From assembly GCA_963693315.1 (NCBI GenBank), contig OY856186.1:298350452-298414451 (forward strand): a DNA stretch of 64,000 bases, written 5' to 3'. Below are positions 1 to 12,777 of this stretch, one piece after another. This DNA is from Diogma glabrata. Lineage: Eukaryota; Arthropoda; Insecta; Diptera; Cylindrotomidae. A program made the translations under genes and the position numbers. The notes below the pieces were generated by a model. It searched no databases and had not been told where the DNA came from. It saw only the letters and a list, made by a program, of their open reading frames with translations. Positions within the stretch are counted from its first letter, which is position 1, and each line of letters starts with the position of its first letter.

Positions 1-3000
1 CACATGGTTTTCAAATAACCCGAATGTAATTTAATATGTATTGCAAAATAAGAAAATTAATGTATGATGATGAACTACATAAAAAATTATTGGTTATATT
101 AAATTTTCAATTGAATTTCAACCAAACTAGTAAATTTGTTGATTTGTTTAATTAATACAGATGATAGATACTCAAAAACTTAGCCTACGTTCCTCTATAG
201 AAACACAAATTTAATTTTTAACCTTTTTGTGAAAGTATATTATTTCTAAAAACCTTAAAATCCATCAATAGTTTATTATTTTTGTTTTAATTTGATAAGA
301 AATTATAAGGTTTGTTAAAAAAATAAGAAAATCTGGTGAGCAGTAGTTAATCAGTATTGATGTAATTATTAAAAAGTTAATACATGGTCACAAAACATTA
401 TGCACTTTAACCAAAAATGAGCTTTATTCTATTCAATATTTATTGGTTAATGCCATATTCGTAATATTTTGCCGCAAAAATAGCTCATCCGTAGAGGCAT
501 GTAGAAAAATATTATCACCATAATAATACAAAAATTTACTATCATATTCTAAGCGAAAATCAAAACGATGATGATCTTCCATCTCAAAAACGTTTCAAAA
601 ATTATGGAACCTCACAAATCCCTTATGATTTTGTCATCATTATAAAATATGATATCCGTCTTTTTTGTTAAATGGGACAATCGCATTACAGTTGTTTAAA
701 AACGATGTTTTTACATAGACAGTTAAAACTCAGTAAATGCCAATGGAAACATCACAATTACAATATAAATTGATCGTTTTTAAATTAAGCACTGTAACTC
801 AATAAACTCCTTTCCGTCATGGAAGAACTCCCCTCTATTTTAAATTCGATAGCACAAAATATAAAATAATTTCCAGAAAATTAAAAGTGATAACATTATT
901 TTTCTCAACACGGTATTCTTTAAAAATATGTTTATCATATTTTTTCGCATCAATTTCCATAGTTCAAAATAAAATGTCAATATTTTTTCATATCAATTTT
1001 TTTGTTGATGTTGGTATTTCCGGTAAGATCCATTTTATAGTATATTTTATTATTTTCAAATGTCATTTTGTTATTTGACATTTACGATAAATGAAAATTT
1101 ATAATATTTACCTTGAGGGAATTATAATAATAGATTTTATTTTATTCACAACGAAAAAAAAAGAAATTGATATACCTATCAAATTCAAAAACATCTTGAT
1201 AGAATTCTTACCTGAGTTTTCTTTTTGGTTTAGCTTTTCTTTTATTTACGTCATCACTTTAGTATATTTTAGAGTGCAGATAAATAAATAAAAAATGTTA
1301 TAAAAATATTAATTTGCACCAATTTAATTAAGAATAAACCAACTAATTATCACATCAAAATTGTTTAAAATTTGAATCACAAATTGAAAAAACTTTCACA
1401 ATCAATTAATTTTTCACTACAGAGGAAAAGCGTCGTTTTTTTAATTAAAATCATAATTAAAATAATTAAAGCGGAAGTTAGATTCACTACAAATAAACGA
1501 ACTACAAAAACAGGTATACTACCAAAAAATATTTTTTTTTAAATGTATATTAATTAAATTCACAAAAAAAAAAATTAATCATGAAGAAAAAAATTGAGGA
1601 AAATTAAAAGAAAATGCATTCACTTGTTACTTATTACAATATGAAGAAAAAAGGAAAAAACTTAAAAGTAGAAAAAATTGTTTAACACAGACTTTACAAG
1701 TCCCGTAAAGACACCGACTGTCAGTAATAGAAAATGTTGGGGGTTTATATACCCTTTTGACAAATAAAATACATTTTATCATAGTAGGGATGTATAGAAT
1801 TTATTGTCGGTTTTCCTTTTCTTATGTTATCACTACATTTTGGAAATATTTTCATTAATTTTCATCTCGTATGCGTTTTTTGTATTTGGTTTCGGTTTGA
1901 GGGGAAACTCGTTATTTTATGTGTTTGTGAAAATGGAGAAATCCTAGTATTAAGTTTGATTTTGTTCACAATCACCCTGTTTAAAGCTTTTAAGGAAGGA
2001 AAAAGATGAATACATAGGTTTATGATAGAAGTGTATGTTGGCTTTATTATTGTGTTTGTTGATGTTTGTTTTACCTGTTTTGTTTGTGTTTTCAGGAAAT
2101 TTCATTAAATCTTTTAAGACTTTCTGAGGGAGATAGATGCACGTTGATCGGAAGAGCATAAACAGAAAACAAATATAAGGAAAAATAAGGAAAATTTACA
2201 ATTAAAATGTTTTAGCTTTCAGAAAATGAAATTCGTTGTTCATTTAGTTTTTTAAGAGCTGAGACTTTAGAATATTATTCTTTTATGCATTTAAATTGAA
2301 TGGAAATTATTAAGTTTTTATGTTATGTTGATGAATGATTGGCGAATAGGTGTAATTTAACGAATTTTTATTTGATTTAGAATATTTTGACTTTTAAACA
2401 ACTTTTAGTTTTATTTAATTTTTTTTAGTAAAAAGTGTTGAAGCAAAACACGTTCTTAGGTTAATATTAAAAATTAAAGTATGCAGTCTTAACTAAATAT
2501 TTAAAAAAGCATGACTGTAGTTTCGGACAGATAATTAAGTTTAAAACTTTTAAAGCTTTTCTCTTTCTGAAGCTAAACTGACAAAATTAAGCACAACCAA
2601 GTTATCTAAGTAACGTATCTATGTGATGAATCGGATCAATAATGACTTAACAGTAGCATCAAGTTGAATGTATCTATATCATAATTTAATCTAGTCGAAT
2701 TTCAATTATATTATTATTTATAATAATTAAAAAAAAATAATTTAAATAATTAAATAAAATAATTTAAATTAAATGAGTTACGGAAAAACATTGTATAAGT
2801 TTTCAATAATTATTTGTTTATGCTCAATAAAAAAAAATCTGTAAAACTTAGTTTATTGAAACGCTCACATTCTTTGTTTTACAATTTTGATAAACAAATT
2901 TAAATTTTTGAATGGTTTAGATAAAAACCTGAAGTTTATAAATAGAATCAAAATTTCATGGTTTCATTGTTCAATCAGTTGGGGTGAGAGACTTCGTGCT

Positions 3001-3585
3001 TCACATTTTTCAGAAGCATCCCTGGCATCTATTGATATTTAAAGTCGTCATAAACATGTTGAATCATTACATTTTCTTTTATTTCCTTATGATATTTTAA
3101 AGTCAACCGTTTTTAAATCTCGTATCTCGGACGCTTGAAAATCTTTTATTCTATCACAGAAATTTTATAAAAAAAACTACGTACTGAATACATTACGAAA
3201 CTAATTTAACAGACCAAAAATAAAATCAATCAAAATTATATAAATCAAATCAAAAGGCTTACATTAATTAGTTGTCTTCTTCCAAAACCAGTCCTGTGGA
3301 ACAAAAATTACTTATCTAAAAATCTGGAGCGTCATCCATAGAGGCTTTGTAAAATGCAATACACTATGTTAATCACAACAAAGATGAACAAAATCAAAAG
3401 ATGAACCAGCATGACAATCATACATAGAAGAATCATTTGTAATTAAATCATTCATTAGCACCTGCTCTTCTAAATCATCACTTGATGCCCCAATAAAATA
3501 CTGTGATATCATTAAAAAGGTTAACTGTTGCATTTGGAAAGGCTAAACATTCCTCAAATACTACTTTGTACATATATGTACATAA
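1..3585. other. AT-rich non-coding stretch
   Basis: No reading frame here has recognisable protein similarity; the few short open frames are rich in Phe, Ile, Lys and Asn, as expected from AT-rich sequence. Simple A/T tracts are frequent (for example around 2700-2770). No RNA gene or mobile element could be supported. Confidence 0.6.
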
Positions 3586-3591
3586 ACGCAA

Positions 3592-3650
3592 AGTTGTTGT
3601 GGGACCTGGGTCTTAAAAGGTGTTTATGTATTGTTGTGACACACATTGTA
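3592..3650 (-). repeat. Dispersed repeat family B, copy 1
   Basis: Contains GTTGTTGTGGGACCTGGGTC, then TTAAAAGGTGTTTATG and a GTTGTGACACACATTGT tail. The same sequence occurs inverted at 9484-9570 and in the same orientation, twice in tandem, at 27390-27581. At least four copies at three loci show that this is a dispersed repeat and not unique DNA. The family's class is unknown. Confidence 0.7.
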
Positions 3651-3656
3651 AACCCT

Positions 3657-4595
3657 ATAACACAACACTTTTTATTTTAAAAAAAACTTGTTCGTTGAAA
3701 TAAATCTATCACGTTCAATATTGACGACGAGCTAAATTTGTATGCGCTAACTTACAAATTAAGCTAAATATATTATTTTTATACAACTTATCATTTACTT
3801 TTATGCGAGGATCTTTAGACGAGTTATTTTAATCTTTTTGAACACAATTTCGGGCATCCAATTCATATTCTTCCGTTGCATTTCTTTCAGCCACTATCGA
3901 TTTAATTCTTTTCCAGTAACCGGAATGGTAAAACAACGGTTTTGCTATCTTCGAAGTCGTTTTCTAATACAAACACGCTCATATTTAAAGGTACAATAAT
4001 ATGTAATTTAAAATAAATTAAAAATGAGATTCGTTTAGATTAATTGTTAAATTTTAAAAACTTTTGCTAGTTGAACTTCTTAACACACAAAACTTAGTAA
4101 AAGGTAACGAAAACTAACACTGTTAGAATAAAAACACCAATTTTCAAATTAAATTAAAATAACAAATTTAATATGAACAATTTCATTAAAGAATATACAT
4201 TTTTTTTAATAACACTACTGATAACAATGTTCACTCTTTGATTTGAATTTCCATAATCTTCTGACCGAATAAAATGTTCAGGTATATATAATAAGATTCT
4301 TCAGTATTTTGTTTCTTTTTCTATTGTCTCTTTTATCGTATACAAATCAATAATTTCTCCTTCCATTTATTATTTGACCAAACAACTTCTATACAAACAA
4401 AATCAATTTGAATAGCTACATTACTCCATCAAAAAAAATAACTGAGAAAAAAATGTTAAATGCGTCTGTTTCGTTTTAATAGGCCGGAATTGAAATTAAT
4501 TGGAAAACTATTAGCGAATTTCATTATATATGAATATTCTTATTTTTAGAGAAATATTCGAAATAGTCAGTAGTTACAGAACTAGGAGAAACGAA
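3657..4595. other. AT-rich non-coding stretch
   Basis: No supportable gene or repeat is visible. Local base composition is strongly A/T, with no long open frame. Confidence 0.5.
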
Positions 4596-4599
4596 GGTA

Positions 4600-4985
4600 G
4601 TGATGATAGGACTACCATCATATCTGCTGTTTATTCCAGAAGAACGGACTATGAGAATTGCTAATATGTTAAGAAGACTTCATTCTTCAGGAATGCATTA
4701 ACAGAAGGTGAGGTGGCATTTCTTGGAGGTTTGAGTAGTAAAAATTCTGACCGATGATCAAGGACAATCAAGTTTACCGTATTCCCGAATTTCGATCTGG
4801 GATACGCACCCCAATATTAATATAAACACTGCCATGGTTGATCAGAGACAAACCGAGATTGCATTGGAGGATGCAATGTCTGATTTGTTGCCTTTATAGG
4901 CGACAAAGACCCTCCAAAGTCTTCTAAATCCTACATGAGCAGCTATACTGTTATCATGATGTTCCTTGATCAATTCTGTAAGAAA
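4600..4985 (-). pseudogene. Decayed Ty3/gypsy-like integrase fragment
   Basis: Base composition rises here relative to its flanks. On the minus strand, pieces in shifting frames resemble the integrase zinc-binding region (LIKEHHDNSIAAHVGFRRL, with the spaced His pair) followed by a catalytic-core-like start (PWQCLYINI) and a later stretch resembling the core beta strands. At least two frameshifts and several stops interrupt it, so it cannot make an enzyme. No LTR or adjacent reverse transcriptase was found. The call rests on by-eye motif order and could be wrong about the clade. Confidence 0.45.
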
Positions 4986-5214
4986 AACGAACCTGAATAG
5001 AAGATCGCGGCTTACTACGAAAATTGCTTTGATTATCCTTAATATTTATTTATTACTGTAGTATGGAATATAAATTAGGTTGCTTATACAATTGCCAGAA
5101 AAAAAACTGCTTGAGATGATACCGGAAATGAAGCACAAAAAATTACAAAATTCACGTTAAAAGAAACAAAAACTGAAAAACCCCACTGTACAAAAAAAAA
5201 ATATACCTATATAC

Positions 5215-5510
5215 ATATATATAATACAAAATTAAAATTATTTATTTTTTTATTAATTAAGATTTATCTTTTTTATTTATTTATTTACTAAAATTTATTT
5301 ATTTTTTTTATTTAGCTATTTATTCATTTATTTAAAAAAAAATTTAATTTTTTGTTAATTAATTTAAAGATATTTGTTAATTTAAATAATTTATTTAAAA
5401 TATTTATTTCCTTATCTATTTATTTGTTAAATTGTCTAATTAAAGTGTATTTATTTATTTTAAAGAAAAATTATACATTTAAAATTATACGTGTAAAATA
5501 AAAAAAAATT
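5215..5510. repeat. Low-complexity TTTA/TTAA-rich tract
   Basis: Runs of TTTATTTATTTA-type sequence and poly-A/poly-T blocks fill this interval. It looks like diffuse simple-sequence DNA; there is no gene. Confidence 0.7.
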
Positions 5511-5574
5511 AATGCATTTTGCAATTCGGAATCATTTTTCATATTCTCTTAGAAAAACTCTTTTAGAATATTTT

Positions 5575-5660
5575 TTGTGTGTTTTGTGCCGGGATTCGAA
5601 TTCACACTCATCAGAGGCATTGATGTTGACATGATGTTCAAATTCATAGTGTCTTACACA
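5575..5660 (-). mobile_element. tRNA-derived SINE trace
   Basis: On the minus strand the sequence holds GAATTCGAATCCCGGC, a degenerate tRNA B-box-like block. A related copy with a better B box lies at 16770-16900, and both share flanking text such as TTCTYAGAAAAA. Two copies with the same internal promoter-like block fit a tRNA-derived SINE. The copy is too decayed to define ends. Confidence 0.4.
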
Positions 5661-5749
5661 AGCTTAATTGCTCACAAAAAAATCTCCAAATCAAAATTCC
5701 TATATGTCTATATTTATATCTATATTGTCTATATTTCTAACCATATATA

Positions 5750-5912
5750 GCAATAAATTTACCGTGCATCAGATATTAGTTTCGCATTGATTGGCAACAA
5801 TCAATAATGACTCTACACTCGTGATTTAAAAGGTTGACTAGAATGTTGATGAAATATTATCTCATTCTATAAATTCACACATAGTAATGTCTAGAAATTT
5901 AATACAAAAAAT
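5750..5912 (+). repeat. Direct repeat unit, copy A
   Basis: This 163-bp unit, starting GCAATAAATTTACCGTGCAT, is nearly identical to 7471-7646. Copy B differs by a roughly 14-bp local duplication (GTTGACCTAAGATGTTGAC) and a few substitutions. The two copies bracket about 1.56 kb that includes a MITE and a tRNA-Lys-type primer-binding site. Copy A is followed immediately by TGTAACG, which could be an LTR start. Confidence 0.8.
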
Positions 5913-6210
5913 GTAACGTCGGCGATATTCTCATAAATAATACTAAAACCAATTTCTATCTTTTCTCCGTTTAGTTAAAATATATTTCAATCATCTTATT
6001 TCATTTTTCTCAATTAAAATAATAATAATTCATTCGTCAAAAAAAAACCACATTTTTTTCATAATTTCTTTCCATTCTAGATGATCAAACAAAAACGATC
6101 ACGTTTTTTTATTTGGCGAGTTTTCTTTTTTAGTTGTCCGACATATTGTAAAATAATAATAGTATATATAATTATATTCTGTGTTAAAAAGAATAAAGAA
6201 AAAAATTAAT

Positions 6211-6664
6211 AGTGTATTCTTTTTGACTGTACCGAGTATGGACAAAAAATCCAGAATTTTAAAATCGTCTCCACACAGAACAAAAAAAAATCAGTACAAT
6301 TACAAGTTAAAAAGAACACTTGTATTCTTTTCTATTTTTTCATCACAAATATTAACCCAGATTGATTGTGATTGGTTGATTTTTATTCACAAAATAATAT
6401 TTTCATAATATTAATACCTGTTATAAAAAAAAAACATCCCAAATACGATAAACAAACAAAAATCACAAAAAAAAATTCAGTACAACTTCTACACCACCAA
6501 TTTCTACGATGCTATTTTTTTGTACTGGGTGTGGGCAAAATAACAATTCTGTTTCCAAAAGAATACGATCGAAATCATAATTCTGTGCTGGTGCAACTCA
6601 AAAGAACACAAATTTCGATAATTCGGTGTTGGAACTTGTTCAGTACAGTCGAAAAGAATACACT
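6211..6664. mobile_element. MITE with 22-bp terminal inverted repeats
   Basis: The left end AGTGTATTCTTTTTGACTGT (6211-6232 with AC) matches the reverse complement of 6643-6664 with one mismatch (T/C). The flanks AT and AT extend the symmetry, compatible with a TA target duplication and a mariner/Tc1-type source. The interior repeats AAGAACAC/GTGTTCTT-like motifs and has no transposase. Length is about 454 bp. Confidence 0.65.
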
Positions 6665-7449
6665 ATAAAACTGTTTAGTAAGATAATATAAAGATTTTGT
6701 TTAATCACCATTGTTGTTAGAAAAATATCTTCTTGTGGTTTAAACTATTATTTTCAATAAAAACATAATACTATGGATACCGATGAAAATAGAATTAAAA
6801 TTTTGATGAAGTTGTGTCGTTGATCAAACACAATAACCACATTTTGTCCTTTGTTGGATTGGCAATAGTTCAGTTTTGGTGCTTTCCACTTGGAAACTAT
6901 CGTGGCATTTGAAATCAAATGTCTAAAGAAGGAATTAAAGTTTGATGATTCAATTTTGGCTCCAGTTAACTTTAACTAAGGGATTTATTTCATGATCAAA
7001 CTGGAATAAGAATTTTAAATTATCATCACGCGCTCCGCACACAAAATAATAAATACATACTGGATTCTAACTAACATCAACAGTTATTAACCAAAATCAG
7101 TGATTACATATGGCACGGCAGAAATAAATCAAGGGATATACAATCCACAAGACGAACTAAGGATCATCAATCAACCGAAGGAATAAAAAAATTGTCAGCT
7201 AAGTTTTCCTTTCATTTTATTTTTATTATATACATATATGTTTTTCTATAAAATTTTAGTAATAAATGAATTAGAATAAAAGGCTAAGTCCTTTAAAGAT
7301 AAGAGATACCTAATTTTACATTCGTCTGGGGGCAATGAAATAGTCGATCCGGCTTAATATTGAATATTTTTCAAGTAATTTTTGTTTTTGGTAGTACAAA
7401 AAAGTCCAAGTAGATTAAAAAAAGTGGAATCTAGCAATGCAACAAAATC

Positions 7450-7468
7450 TGGCGCCGAAACAGGGACC
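7450..7468 (+). other. Primer-binding site of an LTR retrotransposon
   Basis: TGGCGCCGAAACAGGGACC resembles the complement of a tRNA-Lys(UUU) 3' end with one missing base. This is the standard place where reverse transcription of an LTR element is primed, so the DNA just upstream (perhaps from about 5911, TGTAACG, or from after the MITE at 6665) should be LTR and R/U5 sequence. No gag or pol follows; copy B of a direct repeat starts three bases later. The element is therefore a fragment or a non-autonomous derivative. Confidence 0.55.
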
Positions 7469-7470
7469 AG

Positions 7471-7646
7471 GCAATAAATTTACCGTGCATCATATATTAG
7501 TTTCGCATTGATTGGCAACAATCAATAATGACTCTACACTCGTGATTTAGAAGGTTGACTAGAATGTTGACCTAAGATGTTGACGAAATATTATCTCATC
7601 CTATAAATTCGCACATAGTAATGTCTAGAAATTTAATACAAAAAAT
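7471..7646 (+). repeat. Direct repeat unit, copy B
   Basis: Partner of 5750-5912. It begins within three bases of the primer-binding site and ends ACAAAAAAT before diverging from copy A. It carries an extra short internal duplication relative to copy A. Confidence 0.8.
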
Positions 7647-7649
7647 CCT

Positions 7650-9240
7650 AAAGAAATTAATCTTTTTGTTCAAGGTAGAGAGATAATCAATCGTACACAC
7701 ACAATTTGTAGTTTTCTGAATATATTAAAATATTGATAATTTAATTAATTCATAATTTAATCAATTTACTCTTTGAGTGTATAGCTGTTTGAAATTAAAT
7801 GCATTTCGTTTTTAGGTACTATAGGAGTAGCAAGTATAGTAAACAAACCAAATAATATTTTTTGTAAACTGTAAGATTGTAAGAATAAGTGTTGAACTTT
7901 TGAGCGGACCAAAATCTCATTTAGAACAAAGTTTTTCAATTAACCTAAACTCAGTCAATATTGATAAATTGGAAGGTAATCGATTAAATTAATTCTTCAA
8001 GTGAACTCACATGACAAACAAGGATGTCAAATACGATCACACTTGTTAACATGCACATGATTGCCATTTCGTTGGCATTTGCCAAATATTCAAAACCCCT
8101 CGCCACAATAAGAATCTATGTTTTCATCAAAGTTTGGTAAAGATCAAGCAAACAGGGTTATCATTGTTCATAATATATAACAATAGGACAATGTATTCCC
8201 CTTACACTCCACATTAACAATAAATCTCAGCAAAATATTGCAGAAACAAGAATTTATATTTTCTTACAAATACCATCATAAATTAAAGAAAATGTGAACA
8301 TAGTTGAAAATCCATTTAATTCACTCCATTCACATATTTTCCACAATATAGATTCTATTACAAAGATTCAACAAATAACAAACCGAAAAGAACTAAATAA
8401 TAAAATGAAGAGATAAATGCTGATACACACTAGAAATTGAAATGGGTAATTTTTTGTTGTTAGTTGTGTTGTTGTCGTGCGGTTAATATCAGATAATTTT
8501 TTACAACAGAAAAAGGAAGAATAAGAAAACCGAAGCCTAACTTAAAATAAAAATTGTCATTTTATTAGTAGAATTGAAAAATTGAAATTGAATTAATCTT
8601 TTATCGTTATCATTAAATTTTCAAACATTTTGCAATATTAGATAATTTTATTCTCAACCTGGTATTAATTTTTTGAAGTGAAAACTTCTTTAGGCGCGCT
8701 GTGCAATTTTGTATGAGGAAAAATTTATATATTCGCGTTACCATTTTTACATACAAATTATCGTCAGGCTTCTTTTTGTTTATTTAAATATCGTTTTAAA
8801 CGGTAGTTTGCTTTGATCAATGTGTTTTTTGTTGAACATAATTTATTTTATGAAATTAAAAATAACGTAAGAAAGAGATTATAACCTGCACTATTACATT
8901 TGTATATCAAAATTATATGTATTGGAATTTAACACATCATGATGTTACAAATTTACTATTCTAAATATGTTGTTGGTTTGGAATGGTATGTAATACATGT
9001 TTCTAAAATTAAGTGAAGACTTAATACTTGTAACTTGATAACATCGATTATATCGATTATATCGAAATCGCATAAATTCTATACAAAGAAGCATAGCTTA
9101 TGTATGATTAAACATGGATGGCAATCATGATAAATAAACTAATTAAAAATGGTGGCGCTTAGCCGATAGTGATTTGCAAACGGCAACAATGCGCATTAAT
9201 ACCAATGAATTTACTTAGCTTTCCACAGAAAGATTTGTAA
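7650..9240. other. AT-rich non-coding stretch
   Basis: No coding similarity or structured repeat was recognised. A short TATCGATTATATCGATTA duplication is seen near 9044-9065. Confidence 0.5.
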
Positions 9241-9248
9241 AATCTAAA

Positions 9249-9450
9249 ATTGTTGATCTGTTGGTGGACAGCCACGCGTACTGTAGTCCCTGCTATTGGC
9301 ATATGATATACCGTATACCACTGGCAATAGCAGTGCAGTCTCATTAGCCAAAGTGATATCTTAGGGATGCTGGCAGATGAAGTTTTTTCAATCAACGATA
9401 CCATCCCTTATTCTTAGCTATGGAATATTCTTTGATGACACGCTATTTGT
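9249..9450 (+). repeat. Dispersed repeat family A, copy 1
   Basis: About 200 bp shared with 26935-27145. Common blocks include CCACTGGCAATAGC, GTCCCTGC.ATTGGCATA, TAGCCAA.GTGATA and TTGATGAC..ACGCTATT. A short related piece lies at 14145-14190. The family is richer in G+C than its surroundings and shows no coding potential; it could be a SINE or part of a longer element. Confidence 0.65.
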
Positions 9451-9483
9451 TTTTAAAATAAAATGTGTTTGGTAGTAGAAATT

Positions 9484-9570
9484 ACAATGTGTGTCACAAC
9501 AACACATAAAAAACTTTTAAGAACAAGGTCCCACAACAACATGCTTTCTAAGGTGTTGATAGACGCACAT
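9484..9570 (+). repeat. Dispersed repeat family B, copy 2
   Basis: Contains CAATGTGTGTCACAACAACA and AAGGTCCCACAACAACATGC followed by AAGGTGTTGATAGACG. It is the opposite-strand counterpart of 3592-3650 and 27390-27581. It lies about 35 bp after a family A copy; at 27 kb family A and B are again neighbours but in a different relative orientation. Confidence 0.7.
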
Positions 9571-9574
9571 TTTT

Positions 9575-12500
9575 ATATGATATGTTTTGATTATTTTAAA
9601 TATAAAAATGTATTCCAAGCAACTGGGAATGCTGATAGATGTGAAACCCAGAATAATTTTAATGATTTTAATTTAAACATTCTAAAATTTTAATTTGCAA
9701 TGCTACAATAATTGGAAGATACAAAAAAACACAGCTATTTCAGTTTTAAGATTTCACTTCTGACGGCAGTCCCAAGACTGCCTTCTTTTTTACTATATAG
9801 TACTTTTTTTCATACTAACTCACTTTTACTTAATTAGTTGATAAGCAATTTGTCACTAAATCTCTATTAAAAAAACTAATTTGAGACATCGATTTGTATG
9901 CACACTCGAAAATCTATCCACATTTTTTTTGTTTAGTTTATGATGTCTAACATGTGAACACTGTTTCAGATTTTTCATTTAATATTTTGTCTTTTGAATA
10001 TCGTCTATATGTTTTTTTTAAATTATTGTTTTAATTTAATGTAATGTGTAGTATGTAAAAGAATATAGAAATAAAAAAACTTAATTGAAAATCATATTAT
10101 TGTTTTTCATGATGGATATCTTTAAGATAGATAGCAGCTAAAAAAAATTGTTCAAGTTTTACTCCAAGTGGATTTTATGAACTTGTTTGTGTTTATTTTA
10201 TTAAAATCGTGTAGATTCAATAACATCAATATTGACAAATAACGATGAGGGTTCCAATCATTGGCATTTATAAAAATTATACATTGCTTATGATAACTTA
10301 GGATTATTTTAGTCTATAATTCGGTTGGGCAAATAATGAAATATTGACAGATATTTGTAGATTCACATCAAAGGTTGTCAAACACATACCCATTGAATAA
10401 ATTGTTTAATATTCTGATAAAACTGTTTTTAAAAATAAAACAAAACTTTACCATATTTAAATATATATATTGTTATATTGTTATATAAATATTGTTTATT
10501 ATATTGTCAGTAATATAAAACAAGAACACTTCCCTTTCCAGTAACTAAAACGCCACCATTTATACGACTGAAATATTTGTTATACTTTAGTGTTAATTTA
10601 ATATTACCTCAGACAAATTTAACTACAAATTAAATTTGACAAAAACATAAAATTAACATGAAATAAATTTGTAAAATTGGTGTAATAGTTATAAAAACAG
10701 TAATTTGAAAAAAACATTACGTAAACAACAAAAAAATTAAGTAAACATTAAATAAAAATGCATGAAATAAAATAATAATAACAGTTTTAAGCATAAGTAT
10801 ACCAATAATCCGTGATATAATAAAAAAATTATAATAACAATGATTTTCGGTACGTTAGATGATTCAACTGAAGATTGCATAGTCGCAATGGATTTCAGAA
10901 GAAAAAATTTGCTCAAAATCAATTACAATTTTTTTTAGTATTTATTGAACGAATTGTCTTCGGATTTTAACATTTGTAACAACGGTAAACCAAAAGAGCC
11001 TTTGGAAAAATGTCTGCTTCTCACTATATGGACATTAAGCAATCAGAAGAGTTTTCGTGGCATAGGCACGTGGCATAGCACAATTTTAAATATTAATCGT
11101 AGTATTAGTATAGTAGTGTCACATCAACTATCAGTAATTATTAATTATCAGAATAAAAAAATTGTAACAAAAACCCATGAACCAAACCAAAACTTGATCT
11201 GGGTGAAAAAGAGGCATGTAAGTATTCTTATTATTATTTATAACAACAAATAGTATATTTTAGAAAGTATAAGAAGTTTTGTGATTGCGACCGATTGATT
11301 ACAGTGTAACGATGCTAGTTCAGATAGTTCCAAATACATTGTATTTGGAAACTAGATGGACTTTTGTATCGAATACTGCATTTGAACTATCATGCGTTAA
11401 CAGAAATCTCAGATTGGATTGTATGGTGGGCAGTACATTTTCCGGCTAGATGTCAGCCTCTGGGTCGTGATCTTCCACCATCTCCGTTCTGAGCTTGCAT
11501 GTACTGCTAATTATATACGGTTAATAACAAACAAAAAAAATCTCAAAATAAAACCATTCAATGAAAAAGATACACTATTATATACACTTAGACACTTAGA
11601 TGATGATGATCATTCTTTTCAAACCCTCCCAGAACCTTATTTGATTTCCCCCATCCGAGGAAATCCCACAATTGAATGGAGCTCCGAAAAACCTTGAATC
11701 ACATAATCAAAAAAAAACTCTTATTCGCTCATTGCCACTTCACTATAACTATCTAGAACAATGCCACGTTGCTGTAAACAAAAACATTCAACCTAAACGC
11801 TTTAGTGTAAAAATTATCAAAAAAGGTAGCTATTGAAAAATATTAATCATTTATATATTTTGATTATCGAAATAATTAATTATACATGTAAATAAATGTA
11901 ATTATAAATATATATGAATACCGATATATTATACGCAAAAATGTAAAACGACATTCTTAAACTAAACACCTAATTATGTTCATACATGATTTAGTTACAT
12001 AAGGTAACATAAAGCATTTATATAATTATACATTTTTTTAAAGTTCTTAGAAAATATCATGCAAACTTAAAAGTACTAATAATTTAAATCAATTGCAAAT
12101 ACTATGGCGTTCTCGAGACACAACCTAATATCTTAATTTCTATATGGAATTGAGTATGTATATAAAGAAAAATATAAAATATATAAATTTATCAAACGTG
12201 AAAATATATACAGATATATAATAAATTAATTAATAACAACGATGATTTAACAAAATATATACATATATATATAAATGCATTCACAACTAATCAGCTGGTT
12301 AATCCGTTAATTCGTTACAAGAGTAACATTAAATTTAACTACTCTTTTTTTGATAATCATACCGTATCGTATCTTCAATTTTTATCTAATTTTATGCGAC
12401 CTTTAAGAAAAATCTTCTGCCTACGTAATTTATATATTGAGTTGTGGCTATAATACTAACAGTATAAACCAAAAAAATTCCTAGCTTGATTCGCTCCGTT

Positions 12501-12777
12501 GTCTTATGCCGTGTACAGTTTCCTAACTGTATTTTGAAGCCAAACAAAACGGCGTCACAATATAAAATTATAAGAACTACTTACAGTTTTTGCTTTTGTA
12601 AAAAGTTTCAAGCCAAACAAATACCAAGAAACAACGCGTCTTTTTTATCTTGGAAACTATCCTAGTTTATTATTATCTGAACGTGGATGTTTTCGCGCGT
12701 GCTTCTAAAGCCAAGAAAATTAAAAGAAAGTCTTAGAAAAACTACCTTGAATATATAAATCTTTTACAACTCATATG
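9575..12777. other. AT-rich stretch with one short palindrome
   Basis: No gene is supported. A near-perfect 28-bp palindrome (AGTTCCAAATACATTGTATT and onward) lies at 11326-11353. Positions 11420-11510 are richer in G+C with a 92-codon open frame, but the translation shows no family I recognise. The rest is A/T-rich. Confidence 0.5.

Noticed and set aside
6181..6668. Overlapping 75- and 98-codon frames
   Set aside because: They lie across a MITE with terminal inverted repeats; composition is Lys/Asn/Phe-rich and unlike protein.
11419..11697. A 92-codon frame in a richer-G+C patch
   Set aside because: No recognisable domain and no splice or start context; left as non-coding.
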